NCBI GenBank assembly: GCA_963575745.1
Contig: CAUYUJ010015963.1
Location: 33,501 to 97,500, forward strand
Origin: Prorocentrum cordatum
Lineage: Eukaryota; Sar; Dinophyceae; Prorocentrales; Prorocentraceae
Reading direction: 5' to 3'
Length of the DNA: 64,000 bases
The position numbers were made by a program, and so were the translations under genes. The notes under the pieces were generated by a model, which did no database searches, was not told where the DNA came from, and saw nothing but the letters and a program-made list of their open reading frames with translations. Each line of letters begins with the position of its first letter. Positions within the stretch are counted from its first letter, which is position 1. Positions 1 to 10,683 of this stretch are shown piece after piece.

Positions 1-38
1 GACGATAACGAGCACGACGACGACGGCCACGACGACGA

Positions 39-69
<31 letters not shown>

Positions 70-1190
70 ACGAAGACGACACCGACGACGACAACGACGA
101 ACAGTGCCGACGACACACGACGACGACGACGACGGCGACGACACACGACGACGACTACGACGCCGAACGTCGACGACGGCGACGAACGACGGCGACGACG
201 AAACACGGCGACGACGACGACGACGACGACCGACACCGGCGACGACGACGACTGACGACGGCGACGACGACGACGACGAACGACGACGAAGCCGACGACG
301 ATGACCGACGACGACGCACGACGACGACGAACGACAACGAACGATGGGCGACGAACGATGGGCGACGACCACCGACGACAACATCGAACACGCCGACGAC
401 GCCGACGCCAACGCGGACGACGGCACCGATGATGACGTCAGCGACGACGACGACGACGACGCCGACGAACGTCGACGACAACGAACGACGACGACGAAGA
501 CTCCGACGACGACGACGAAAGACGATGACAACGACGACGAGGACGACGAAAATCAACGACCACGACAACGAACGACGACGACGACGACGACAACGAATGA
601 CGACAAACTCGACGGCGTCGACGACGACTGCGACGGATGACGGTGACGTCGAACGACGAACCACGGCGTTCGACGACGAACGGTGAACGTTGACGACGAC
701 GACGAACGACGAACGACGAACGACAACGACGAACGACGACGACGACGACGACGAACGACGAATGACGACACCGACGACGACAGTGACGACGAACTACGAA
801 CGACAACGACGACGACGAACGACGACGGCTGACGAAAGCAACCACGACGACGTCGAGGAACGATGACGACGACGATGACGAGCGACGAACGATCGGCGAC
901 GAGCGACGACGACGACGAATAACAGAACGACGGACGACCACGACAACGACGACCACGACGACGAACGACGACGACGACAAGATGAACGACGACGACGGCG
1001 ACGGTCGACGAAGACGACGAACGTAGACGACGAACGACGATCTTGACAACGGCGACGACGATGACGGCGACGATTGCAAACGACGAACGACGACGACGAC
1101 GACGATTGGCGACGACGACGAACGTCGACGACGGACGACGGCGACGACGCCGAACGTCGACGACGGACGACGGCGACGGCGACGACGTTG
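1..1190. repeat. Degenerate GAC/CGA trinucleotide tract
   Basis: About 1.2 kb is built almost entirely of ACG/GAC triplets with scattered substitutions and short interruptions. It is open in most frames on both strands, giving Asp/Arg/Thr- or Val/Ser/Arg-rich translations that follow directly from the triplet. No domain or gene is visible. The tract runs off the left edge of the window. Confidence 0.95.
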
Positions 1191-1310
1191 ATGAAGCTCC
1201 GATTTTGACGATTGCCGCGTGCCCTAGCTCCTGCATCATGACAACTTCCGTTGCTCGAAACGCATCAGTCAAGAAAATGAAGGAGAATTGCCTGCCGCCT
1301 CAGCGGGCGA

Positions 1311-1400
1311 CCTGCTGCTGCTGCTGCTGCTGTTGCTGTGGTCCGCGTGCTGGCGGCTGTTGCTGCCGTTGCTGCTGCGGCTGTTGTTGCGACTGCACTG
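1311..1400. repeat. CTG/CAG trinucleotide tract
   Basis: A CTG run with a few GTT/GCG interruptions encodes poly-Leu or poly-Cys/Ala depending on frame. The flanks from 1190 to 1640 are GC-rich, with no recognisable gene. Confidence 0.85.
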
Positions 1401-1642
1401 GGGCGTGGGTAGGCGCGTGGCTTGTCTGAGCAGCCTCCGCCTCCTCCCCGACCTCCTTTTTTCTGCCTCGTGGCTCCTCTGTCCTCGTCCTCCTTTTCCT
1501 CCTCGCGGGGCTGTCCTTTGTCTTGGGGGCTCAACCTCCGCCTCCCCCTTTTCTCCTTCCTGGGGTCTGCTGCGGGTTGCTCCGCCTGAAGGGCCCCTCC
1601 GCCTTCTGGGCCCTGCTGCGCCCTGCCTTCAGTCAGAAGCCA

Positions 1643-1824
1643 GGCGAAGGCTGGCAAACCCGTGGCTGCTAAAACGGAGCTCCTGGAAATTGTTTTTTTT
1701 CCTTTCGGGGAAAGGCCCGTTTATTGTTTAGCGTGCAGAGTTTTAGTCCAGGAGTTCGTTTCTTCTCTTCCGGGAAGACCGTTGTAATTAGCTTTTAGCA
1801 GCCACGGATTTGCCAGCCCTCGCC
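1643..1824. repeat. Inverted repeat with 32-bp arms
   Basis: The left arm 1643-1674 (GGCGAAGGCTGGCAAA start) matches the reverse complement of 1793-1824 at 30 of 32 positions. Similarity continues weakly outward (GAAGCCAGG against GAAGCTGGG) and inward (CTCCTGG). The roughly 118-bp interior has T-rich runs. The layout is that of a small fold-back or terminal-inverted-repeat element; no target duplication was found. Confidence 0.7.
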
Positions 1825-2254
1825 CAGCTTCCGATTCTGGATCCTCCGTCTTCTGCCGCCTTCGCAGCTGCTGTGGTTGCTGCTGTGGTGAGGCACGTGG
1901 CCGCTTGGCGGGCGCCCCCGCGCGGTCCTCCGCATCCTCTTCGCGGGGGGCACGGCTCCGGCAGGTCCCTGCCGACGGGCACCGTCGTGTCACACTTTGG
2001 CGTCGCCTAGGCCGCCTTCAGGCTTCGGCAACACGCAGAGGGGGCTCAGGGGAGGGGGAAGGCTTCTTAGAAGCACTCTTGCTTCTTAGAAGACGCGGGC
2101 CGTCTCGATGGATGTGAGGCCGGCGCCTTCTGAGAAGCAGCCTCCCTCTGAAAAGCCTTCCTCTCTCCACCATACCCCCTTGTGCGCGCCGCCAAAGGCT
2201 TCTCCTCATTGGTGTCTGTGCCCTCAGCGCCTTTTGCTTTACTGCCGTTGAAGG

Positions 2255-2410
2255 CGACGACGACGACCACCACGATGGACGATCGACGACGACGACGACG
2301 ACGACGACGACCACGACGGCGACCACGACGGACGACGACGACGACGACGACGACGACGACCACGATGGCACCATCGACGTCGACGACGTCGACGACGGCG
2401 ACGCCCTCGA
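2255..2410. repeat. GAC trinucleotide tract
   Basis: CGACGACGACCACGACG-type triplets, similar to the left-edge tract. The flanks 1825-2255 and 2410-3290 show no gene; 2540-2700 is noticeably more AT-rich than its surroundings. Confidence 0.9.
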
Positions 2411-3289
2411 CGGCGCCTCCCCGCCGAGGCCCAGCGAGCGTCGAGGACCGCCGCCGCCAGCGGGCCGCCGCGTCTGGGTGGGGCCGCGCCCAGCGTCCAC
2501 GCCGCCTTCGGAAACGCCACCTTCGAGGCACGGCTACACCTTAGGCGATGCTTAAGAAAACCTAAATTTTCGGCCAGAGTCTCGATTATTCTTCATGTTT
2601 CGATGTAAATCCTAAGATTTGAATCGAAATGTTGGGTTTTTATTCAAGTTCTGAGACTGTGAATTTCTTAACCCATGATTTCTTAAGCATTTCGCAGGGT
2701 GTATAGCGCGTGGGGCGGCCTCGAGCGCACACAGATTCGAGAGTGCAAGTGATATCGCAGAGCCCCGTGTCATGAGGGCACGGAGTGATCAAGGGTAACT
2801 CCTGATTCGGGCCTCCCGTTTTCGTGCCGGAGTTGTCGCGGACTTCGCACCCTTGCCCCATGTAGGTGCTGTCCAGTGTTCTCCTCAAGCAGGAGTTATT
2901 CTAGATCCAGCGGTTCCAATGTTTTCCCAGATCACGTACGGGAGCGCCAAACAGTGCCCTACCCATACCAGGTCTTCCCTGGACAATCCGGGTGCCCAAA
3001 CAACAGACAGGAGCCCCGGCGGGAGCGAGCGGGAGGAGCTAGATGGGTTCACGAGGCAGCAGCAGTCACAGAGCCCACCGTCCCCAACACTACTTGGGAA
3101 GCTGGATAGCCCTGGCCCTGGCAGTGGCGGAGGTGATTTTGCCTTGCCGCCCGCCAGGACCAGTGGGCGTGGTTCATGGGGCAGGCACCTTGGACACCCT
3201 CGCCCCGCCTTCTCTCTCTGGTCCGTCAAAATTGGACCAGTGAGAAAAACTAGAGAGCCCCATCTTCAGGGGCAACATTGGAGGGCGAT

Positions 3290-3602
3290 GGGGGCCAGGG
3301 GGGATGCATCGACCCCGGGAGCCTGGGGGCGATGGGGGCCAGGGGCCATGGGGGCCAGGCGCCTGATGGCCCTCCCACCCCAGGATGCATTGACCCCGGG
3401 AGCCCCTTCCACCCGACAAGGGCCTCGCAGCCCTCCCATCTGCCCGAGAGGGGTGCATCGACCCCGCCCAGGAGCGGGCGGAGTAGCTGACGGGGGCCTA
3501 CCGAAGACCTGTCGGCGATGTGTCGTCGACTCCATCTCTGCGTTTCCCACCTGAGTCCGTCCCCCCCGATCGTGTTCACTTTCACGCCTGGGCAGCCTAG
3601 AC
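3290..3602 (+). repeat. Family 3 dispersed repeat, copy 1
   Basis: It begins with GATGCATCGACCCC motifs and ends with a block (GACCTGTCGGCGATGTGTCG, then TTTCCCACCTGAGTCCG) shared with copies near 16945, 18985, 41634 and 44763. Internal GGGCGATGGGGGCCAGG repeats are local. Non-coding. Confidence 0.6.
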
Positions 3603-3930
3603 TTAAGTCGGGCCTGTCCCTCCACGGGAGGAATATTCAAGAATGGTCGACAAGTCGTATGGGGACGATTTGTTGAGCATGTTTAGACTATGTTTGAAGA
3701 TGTTGGGTGTATTGTCAAGGGCTCCCTCGAGGGCGCGAAGTTATTCGCGCTTCGCGCTTCGCGGTCCTCGTTCCTTCTCCCCCCTCCTCCTCGTCCTCCT
3801 ATTCTCCCTTTGGGAGGGCGGCGCGAGAGCGCGAAGTTATTCGCGCTTCGCGCAGCGCGCAGCGCGAAGTTGGGAGCCCTTGATTGTTTTATTTTTCGTC
3901 CAAAATCCGCTGGTAAATCCTGGACCTCGC
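3603..3930 (+). mobile_element. Family 4 MITE-like element, copy A, split by a family 1 insertion
   Basis: The left end TTAAGTCGGGCCTGTCCCTC matches the ends of family 4 copies at 37843 and 46987. The body (GGGGACGATTTG) and the part after the insertion (GTCCAAAATCCGCTGG) also align with those copies. The right terminus is degraded, so the end is approximate. A family 1 element occupies 3716-3882. Confidence 0.65.
3716..3882 (+). mobile_element. Family 1 fold-back MITE, copy 1
   Basis: A 167-bp element with perfect 11-bp terminal inverted repeats, CAAGGGCTCCC and GGGAGCCCTTG. It is flanked by a direct 5-bp duplication ATTGT (3711-3715 and 3883-3887). The inside holds two copies of the hairpin GCGCGAAGTTATTCGCGC, a pyrimidine-rich middle and a terminal palindrome of GCGCGAAG units. 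It interrupts a family 4 element, which confirms insertion. Confidence 0.85.
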
Positions 3931-4445
3931 TTCTTCCTCGGCCGGCCCCTCCGCTCGTGGCCTTGCCCCCGGCCCACGTCTCGCTTCGCCTGCGGGGCCC
4001 TTCGCCGGTCCCCTTTGCACCATGCTTGCGGCTGCAGCGGTCGGGGAGCCAGCGCTAGACCTGAGCCCGCGTTCGCTGCCCATCTCGCATATCGTGCCGG
4101 GGAGTCCGGGGGCCACGCCACCCTCAGTCGCAAACAGCACAACAAGACGTGATGAGGGTCAGGTCCGCTTCCCCTCAAGGGGGCAATCACCGCTGGCGTG
4201 TGCGTTGTCTCCCTCTCGCCTCTTCCTCCCCCTTCTCCAAAATAGCGCTGGAAAAAAAAAAAAAAACCTGAGCCCGCGTTCGAGTGACAGTCTCGGCATC
4301 ATCTCTCTCCTTCTCTCGGAGGTGGGTAGACCTCCCACCCTGACACGTCGATCGAGGAATTGGCCGTTCTCGCTTCGCGAGAGGGCGTCGCGGCCGTCAT
4401 TTTTGCGGGTCCAGGTCCGTCGGTTTCGGTCCCAGGCCGTTTTCA

Positions 4446-4761
4446 CTAAGGGGAGGTTTACTAAAGGGAGGTTTGTCCACCGCCGATTCTCTCGAGGGAG
4501 AGACAAGCGCATAAACAAGGGCTCCCTCGAGGTCGCGAAGTTATTCGCGCTTCGCGCTTCGCGGTCCTCGTTCCTTCTCCCCCCTCCTCCTCGTCCTCCT
4601 CTTCTCCCTTTGGGGGGGCGGCGCGAGGGCGCGAAGTTATTCGCGCTTCGCGCTTCGCGCAGCGCGAAGCGCGAAGTTGGGAGCCCGTGCTAAGGGGAGG
4701 TTTACTAAAGGGAGGTTTGTCCACCGCCGATTCTCTCGAAGGAGAGACAGGCGCATAGACA
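4446..4761 (+). repeat. Direct repeats of about 70 bp flanking family 1 copy 2
   Basis: The block CTAAGGGGAGGTTTACTAAA... through ...GAGACARGCGCATARAC occurs at 4446-4515 and again at 4690-4761, nearly identical. The family 1 element sits exactly between the two copies. Each block itself contains two GGGAGGTTT half-repeats. Confidence 0.8.
4516..4689 (+). mobile_element. Family 1 fold-back MITE, copy 2
   Basis: A 174-bp copy beginning CAAGGGCTCCC and ending GGGAGCCCGTG, with the same internal hairpins as copy 1. No 5-bp duplication is evident; instead it lies between two copies of a 70-bp block. Confidence 0.8.
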
Positions 4762-4764
4762 TAC

Positions 4765-4905
4765 ACCGTCGGAGTGCCGCGCGGCTCTCTCAGATCGGCG
4801 CTGCGCAGCCCTGGCGGTCCCTCCGGCGCCGTCCACTGGCGCGCTCCGCGCGCCGGGAAGGGGGGCCCAGTGCAGACCCAAGAAATCAGCAAGTGAAGAA
4901 CTATG
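4765..4905 (+). repeat. Family 6 dispersed element, copy a
   Basis: It shares the core GATCGGCGCTG...GGCGC...GCGCGCTCCGCGCGCC with copies at 15185, 40715 and 41139. Its tail (GCAGACCCAAGAAATCAGCA onward) is repeated at 5183-5223, on the other side of a family 10 element. Confidence 0.6.
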
Positions 4906-5010
4906 ATCAGGAGGGGAAAAAACACACAGACACAATTAATCTGCGATTCCCAGAAAATATGGGAAAATATGGGAAATGGGGGGGAAGACAAAAACCCAGA
5001 AAAGGAAGCC

Positions 5011-5181
5011 CTCACTACCTACCAAACCACCCCCAACCCAACCCGAAGGCCCAAATTTGCCCTCCATTTCCAGTGGGGGGGGGTCGGGGAACGTTGAGAA
5101 AACACATATGAAGCCCGTACCCCCCCCCAACCCGGAAGTCGGGTCTTCGGGTTGGGTTGGGGTGGTCTGGTAGGTAGTCAG
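5011..5181 (+). mobile_element. Family 10 MITE-like element, copy 1
   Basis: A 171-bp element. Left end CTCACTACCTACCAAACC and right end GGTCTGGTAGGTAGTCAG are inverted repeats extending about 36 bp, through AACCCAACCCGAAG. A second copy with the same interior (CAGTGGGGGGGGGTCGG, then AACCCG) lies at 15001. GCC on both sides may be a 3-bp target duplication. Confidence 0.75.
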
Positions 5182-7680
5182 GCCCGGTGCAGACCCAAGA
5201 AATCAGCAAGTGAAGAACTATGACGCAATGGATCGGCCGCCGCGAACGAAGGGGTCCTGACAGGGACGGGCTTCGAGTGTTTGTCACCGCTTTCGGGCTC
5301 CCCAGGCCCTCCCAGGGCCTCGGCACAGTCAAGACGCGGCTCGGGATGACGGCCTCGTATCGGGGTAATCTCCAGGATTCCAGGAACTGTTTTCCTCTGG
5401 ACACAATTCTCGCATGGTAAGCATACATGCAATTGGAACGACTTGATGCTATCGCACGCTCGCGTGAGTGCGCGAGCGTCTGCGTGATTGAACACCTGAG
5501 CTCGAAATTGTCTTATACATTTTCCATTGCGACGGCCTTACGGTTGGTGCCGCCATCCCTGAAAAAGACAACGACGACGATGGCGATGATGAAAAACATG
5601 CGGACACTTGAGACAACGTATGGATTGTTCTCCTCTTGGGAGTGTTTTTGAGTCTGTCTTGGGCTTCTTGGGGGCTTCTTGGGCGCCCCTCTGGGCCTCT
5701 TGGTTGTGGCCTCTTGGGGTTGAAGGCTCCAAATGCCAGTTCGGCTTCCTTGACTATGCGAGCGCAAACCTTTCTTTTAAACGTTTCATTCCCAGGAGAG
5801 AAAGTAGACATTGACACAAATAAACGTCGGCCTTCAGGAAAGTTACTTCGAAAGTATTGCAAACCTGAGGGGAAGACGAACATCCAGAACGTATGAAAAC
5901 ATATTGGATCTTGGAAGCTGTGTCTATTTGCTTGTGCCTCCCTGGGCCTCTTTATATTTGAGAACCGGTCGCGATGCCAGCTGGCCGTCCGTCCGCGGCG
6001 CTGCGCGGCGCAGCCCCGATGCCGCGCAGGACTGCGCTCAGCTGCGGCGGCGGATTCGGTGCTTTCTGCAGGAGGGCTTGGCCACGATGGAGGACAACGT
6101 GTTCTGTTTCGTTACACACAAGGCCAAGGGGATTTGGAGACAGTACGGGTTCCAGCCAGCAGGAACGAGTGGTAGGTTCGAGGTTCTGGGGTCGGAGAGG
6201 TTTATTGCCTTTGTCAGCCTCTGGGGGCCGCTTCTGGGCCCCAGGACCTTCATTAACGAATCGAGGGCGAAAACTTACACTAGATTGATCCCTGGGAGGG
6301 GTTTGGGGACCGATTTTGAGCGGATTTGGCTTCATCCCCCTTCCTGGCCGATTTTCTACGGTTCCAACCAGTTCAGAGCCCCCAGTCGCTTCCAAAAGGG
6401 GATGAAGAGATGCAGAAACAACATTCACACAGTGTGCGTTTGTTTCGCAATTCCTTCTCCAGTCCTGCACTACGCAGAGTGTGTGTGTGTGTGTTGTCCG
6501 CATCTCCTTGTCCAGTTCACGGTGCAAGGCAGGAGAGAAACGAATGATCGATAACACCACGCAGGGCGTAGCATGATTGTTATCTATTCCATATCCCCTC
6601 GTCTCCCTTGCATGCTTCATCGATCGTGTTCTGTTCTGTTTCGTTGCACACAGTGCCAGGCAGCACGGGCGTGCATGGCGAGGGGGCCAGAAAGAAGTTC
6701 AGAAAGAGCAGGGCAGAGGAGCTTGAAAGGGGGGGATGAGGGAAGAGGTGGAGGGGGGAAGGGAGGGGTCAGGAGTATGGAGGGACGGAGGGAGGGGGGA
6801 GAGGAAGGCGGAAAGTCGCAAGGCATCAGATGAAAGGAGAGGGTGACGAATGATCGGGGAATGAGGCAGAAGGAGAAGCATCATCAAGGGGAGAGAGAAG
6901 CAGGCAGAAAGAGCAATGAGGAGGTAGGAGACGAAGGAGGGCAAGAGGAGAAGGAGGAGGAGGAGGTCCATGGATGAGGGAGGAGGGACGAGGAGTGCCG
7001 CGATGGGGAAGGGGAGCGAGGGTGAGGGCAGCGGGAGGAGGGGGTAAGCGGAGAGGTTTCGGTGGTGATGGGGGCAGGATACCAGAGGGGAGCATGAAGC
7101 GGAGAGTGGTGGACGGTCTGGTGGAGCAGAAGTGGGGAGAGGAGGTGAGACGAGGCGAGATGTCAGGGGAGGCTGTGCGTGCGAAGTTGGCACGGCGACG
7201 GGACAGCGCGCCCAGGGGGCGTACACCCTCGTCGCTTCTGGCAGTTTGCTGCCCATGCTCGGCGTGTGTCGCCGCTGGTGTGCGCACGCTTCTGCCGCCA
7301 GCCTCGCCCTCGCCCCCCCTTCCTCCCCGCTCCGCTCTCCTCCTCGCCGCCCCCTTCGTCTTGGCTCTGGGACGCGTCGTCCACCGCCACTGGTCGCTGT
7401 CGCCGTCGCCCGAGCCGGTGGCCCTCACGAGGGGGGTGGCGGCGGCAGTGGCAGTGCCGAAGCACGCCCAGGGCCCGGCAAGGCATGATGGTGCGAACCC
7501 GGCTTGTCTGGTTGATGCTCTGGGGTGGGCATGTGTTCAGGGGAGGCTGCACCGCTCAACGATGTGCTGAGCGGCAGAACCTGCAGGGTGGTAGGTCCTT
7601 TCCCAAATTCGTGCATCGTTGCGGATCGTCTGCGTGTTATGGTTGGGTTTTCTTCCCCCTGCGCAGTGACCACCACCACC
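5182..7680. other. No supported gene; purine-rich in 6680-7160
   Basis: The 2.5 kb contain a short TTGGGGGCTTCTTGGG decamer run (5640-5720), a TG run (6480-6495) and a GGA/GGGA-rich stretch (6680-7160). An open frame of 247 codons (5811-6554) has no domain I recognise and mixed composition, so it is not called as a gene. 7160-7560 is GC-rich and open in many frames. Confidence 0.6.
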
Positions 7681-7900
7681 TAAGATACTATCCGACCGAT
7701 CCGACTCGATTTCGGTTTTGGCCGGCCCGATCCGACTCGATTCCGATTTTCCAACGATCCGATGCGGCCCGACGCGTGTATGGCGTTGTGGTGCATTTTG
7801 GCGCAGCCGACGCGATTCGATCCCGACTCCGTGCCGATGCAGCCAGATCCGACGCACATTCCGATTCAATCCGATTTCCCAATTCGATGTTGACTGATCT
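7681..7900 (+). repeat. Family 9 dispersed repeat, copy 1
   Basis: Runs of CCGATCCGACTCGATT-like motifs and the block GTGCCGATGC...GATCCGACGCAC match 40595-40990. The second copy is split by a family 6 element, so the two define each other's ends. Confidence 0.65.
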
Positions 7901-7930
7901 TCAAACGGGGCTAGAACGAGGATGAATCCG

Positions 7931-7979
7931 TTCCAGAGCGTTCCGGAACGCTCTCAGAGCGTTTTGGAACGCTCTCGGG
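7931..7979. repeat. Nested palindrome with GAGCGTTCCGGAACGCTC core
   Basis: The 18-bp perfect palindrome GAGCGTTCCGGAACGCTC is followed by a second near-copy (GAGCGTTTTGGAACGCTC). A closely similar 48-bp arrangement lies at 50769-50825. Confidence 0.7.
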
Positions 7980-8151
7980 AGGCCGTGGTGCCCGGGACAT
8001 TTTGCAGAGCCGCCGGATCTCAGAGATTCTCTTTCTCCCCCAAGTTTGCCTTCGTCCTGGCTTCGTCTTACTTATTCTGGCTCCTTCTCTTTGGCGGTGC
8101 CCTCTCGAGGGCCCGACCTCCACCGTCCGCCGCGTTCTCCGCCGCCGCTGC

Positions 8152-8173
8152 TCCGTAGCCATTTTGGCTCAAG
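8152..8173 (+). other. Dinoflagellate spliced leader (dinoSL), perfect 22-nt copy
   Basis: The 22 nt match the conserved dinoflagellate trans-spliced leader at every position (TCCGTAGCC at the start, GGCTCAAG at the end). The next bases are GC, not the GT that would follow the leader in an SL RNA gene. This is therefore the leader of a reverse-transcribed mature RNA rather than a donor gene. Confidence 0.9.
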
Positions 8174-8322
8174 GCCATCGGTGGTTTCCTCCACGCGCGA
8201 GGTGGCGACCGACGCGACACGCAGGCCTCACAGGTGGCTGCCCTGCCAGAGGTCTCTGCATTCACACCCAGCGTACTGTAGACTTCGCTTGCAGCCATTA
8301 CGTTTTCCCCGCAGTCTCAGCC

Positions 8323-8472
8323 ATGGCGGGAAGAAGTTCGCAGTCCCTGTTCTTGCCGTGCCCTTCCTGTGGCTGCCAGAAGGACAAGCCTTGGTTCCAG
8401 TGGTGCGAGGCGTGCCACAGCATGTTACCCCAGCGTCATGCAAAAGGTCGTTTTCGTTATGGTGACTCCTGA
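8323..8472 (+). pseudogene. LINE A ORF1, N-terminal fragment with zinc ribbon
   Basis: The frame opens at ATG 8323, 149 nt after the spliced leader, and runs 49 codons before a stop. Cysteines at residues 13, 16, 28 and 31 (CPSC...CEAC) form a C-x2-C...C-x2-C ribbon like the one at the start of LINE C ORF1. The frame is then lost and the coiled-coil part resumes near 8670 in another frame. By analogy this was the RNA-binding ORF1 protein of the element; it is not functional as read. Confidence 0.6.
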
Positions 8473-8669
8473 CGACGCTGGTGGTAACAGGCGCTGCCGT
8501 GGTGAAGGTGGCACAAGTGCAGGCAAGGGGTACGACCAGTCGGTCCCGTCCCCCTGTGCAGGGCACCGCGCATGACCACGTGGAGGCCATCCCAAAGCAC
8601 TTCCGTTGAGCGGAGGGCCTTCCAGGTGCTGATGCAAGTCTTTTAGCCTTGCCGGCTTAGCTGTCAACG

Positions 8670-9035
8670 GTCAAGCAGGCGACCCTCGACAAACAGGGTG
8701 CGGGCGTTCAGGCGACAGTCGTTCAGAAGCAATTAGTTCCCAAAGAAAAGGAACTCGCGCAGATCACTGAGAAAACCGAGCACCACAAGAAGCGTGGTGA
8801 GGAACTCTTTGTCAAGTCGGCGCGTTCTAATTCAGAGATCGACCAGCTTCGTATTCGGCATCGTGATATTTCTGCCAAGGTCGTGCCCCCCTCGGAGCAG
8901 TCTCAAACCGACCTCGACATCGCCAAATTCAAAGACGCATTCGCGGCGATGGACACAGTCCTCAAGGAAGCGGCTTCCGCCGTCGAGAAGCAGAGCCTCC
9001 CCGAGCTTAAGGGCAAGATGGAGGTCACGAGTTGA
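8670..9035 (+). pseudogene. LINE A ORF1, coiled-coil fragment
   Basis: An open stretch of about 121 codons without a start of its own is rich in Lys, Glu, Gln and Leu with heptad-like spacing (for example KEKELAQITEKTEHHKKRG). It ends in TGA. Composition and position match the coiled coil of LINE C ORF1, which probably mediates multimerisation. It is separated from the N-terminal fragment by at least one frameshift. Confidence 0.6.
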
Positions 9036-10491
9036 GTGCTCAAGAAAAGTCAAGGTGCTGTGCGAGATCCGAAGGAGGCGGCCCAATCCTGTGCGTCGGG
9101 CGCGGGCTCGAGTGCTGGCAACTCGCTCCGTCAAATCCGACGGTGGTACCTTCGACTTGCTTGGCGGCGCCTCCGCGCTTGCTGAGGAGAAGAAGAGCAA
9201 GCTCGAGATGTTTGGGGCCGTGTCCGTCTGGTCCCGTATCTAGCAGCACTACGCGTATAGGGAGGGGGCCAGTCATCCCACAGAGCCGCTGGAGGCATAT
9301 GAGCAAGCCGTTCCAGCGGACGTTTCAGTTTCACTTATTGAGGACATCGGCCCACGATGTTCCATCTTAACAAACCAGCGTAGTCGCCCCCTTCTTCGAA
9401 CAGGCCCTTGGTAGTGAGTTCGGTTTGACTCGCGAGACATTAAGCGGTCCGGGGCGGGAGGGCGTCGCGCAAGCGGTTGACCTGGACGAGAGCTCACATC
9501 GCTTGCACTCAGGAGCACGAGCTTCGCAATTTTGAGGAAATCGATGAGGCCAGCGCCCGGTTTTTTCCCGCCACGGTTGGGAAATTATCTGAGGGCCTGC
9601 TTGCTCGGGGAAGAGGGCGGTGCTTCGGCGGGTGCCGCCGCGGCGGTTCAAGCAGCTTTCGGATTCCATCCTTTCCTGATGAACATCTCGCGGGCTTTCC
9701 CCCCATTGGCGCGCAGTTGGCCAGGCGCAGAGGCCGGGCCACCCGCCGCGCGGCGTTGCAAGTGCCTGCTCGCACGAGTGTCGGCAGACGAGTGATTTGA
9801 ACGTTTCCCATCCGCGCCGACTCGGCCGCTTTCACGAATCACTCGGGCACGTCGTTCGTCCTGGGCAAGGATCTCAACGCGGTCCCAGAGGTCCTTCATG
9901 AGCATGGGGTCCCGGAGCTTCTCCGATGCAGCCTGGTTTCCGCTCGGGGGGCAGGGGGCCGCGCAGCGGCCCGAAAGGCACATGGCATTATGGCGACTTC
10001 ACGCGCTTTACAGATTTCGGCCTCGCCGAGGAGGCCGCTGCCGACCCGCGCCCGGCCGTCTGCTTGGAATTCCGCGGATCTTCGAGCGGCCGCCGCGCCC
10101 GGAGGTTCCGCGGGCCCCCGAAGACCCCCGCGGGCCCAGCCCAGTCGTCGAGGCCGCCGTGCTGGAACCGTGCCCTCGAGCTTCTGGATCGCGCCCGGGG
10201 GCGGGCGGACTCCGGGCGCCTGGGGGCCGCTGCGTTGAGGGCAAGATTCGGCGCGGGCCACTCTCGGCGAGGTCGAGCTCTGCAGCTCGACCCAATATCC
10301 CATCCCAGTCTTTGGTGCGAGAGGCGAGCGGCTCAGGCGCGAGCGGCGCGACCCGCTCGCCATCGACTCCAGGCCCCCCCCCGCCGCCACCCCTGGCCAA
10401 GCAGGCCGTCGGTTTCTTCGTCGCGCTGACGAGGGCGCTGACCGGGCAACTCGGCGCGGGGGGGGCCCGGCGAGCGCCGGGCAGTCCAATC

Positions 10492-10683
10492 TCGGGTCGG
10501 GCGAAAGGGGGGATTGGGAAGGGGGGGTTACGAAATTTGCTGCACGCAGCTGGTTTCGGCTTCACCGAGGGGCCCATTCCTCGATGCATAGCCGCCTCTG
10601 GCGCCGGGGGGCGCCGGGAAAATCAGCCACGCGAGCTGATTCTCACCCCCCCCTACGCTATCCCCCCCTTTCGCCCGACCCGA
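10492..10683 (+). mobile_element. Family 2 MITE, copy 1
   Basis: A 192-bp element with terminal inverted repeats of about 20 bp (TCGGGTCGGGCGAAAGG at the left, CCTTTCGCCCGACCCGA at the right). Flanks CAATC (10487-10491) and CAGTC (10684-10688) are a 5-bp target duplication with one mismatch. It lies within LINE A and so inserted after that LINE. Confidence 0.85.

Noticed and set aside
5811-6554. 247-codon open frame of mixed composition
   Set aside because: It is the most protein-like frame outside the LINEs, but no motif is recognisable and codon use does not stand out. A transcript would be needed.
8152-8173. SL RNA gene
   Set aside because: The leader is followed by GC, not by a GT donor site; the same holds at 57758.
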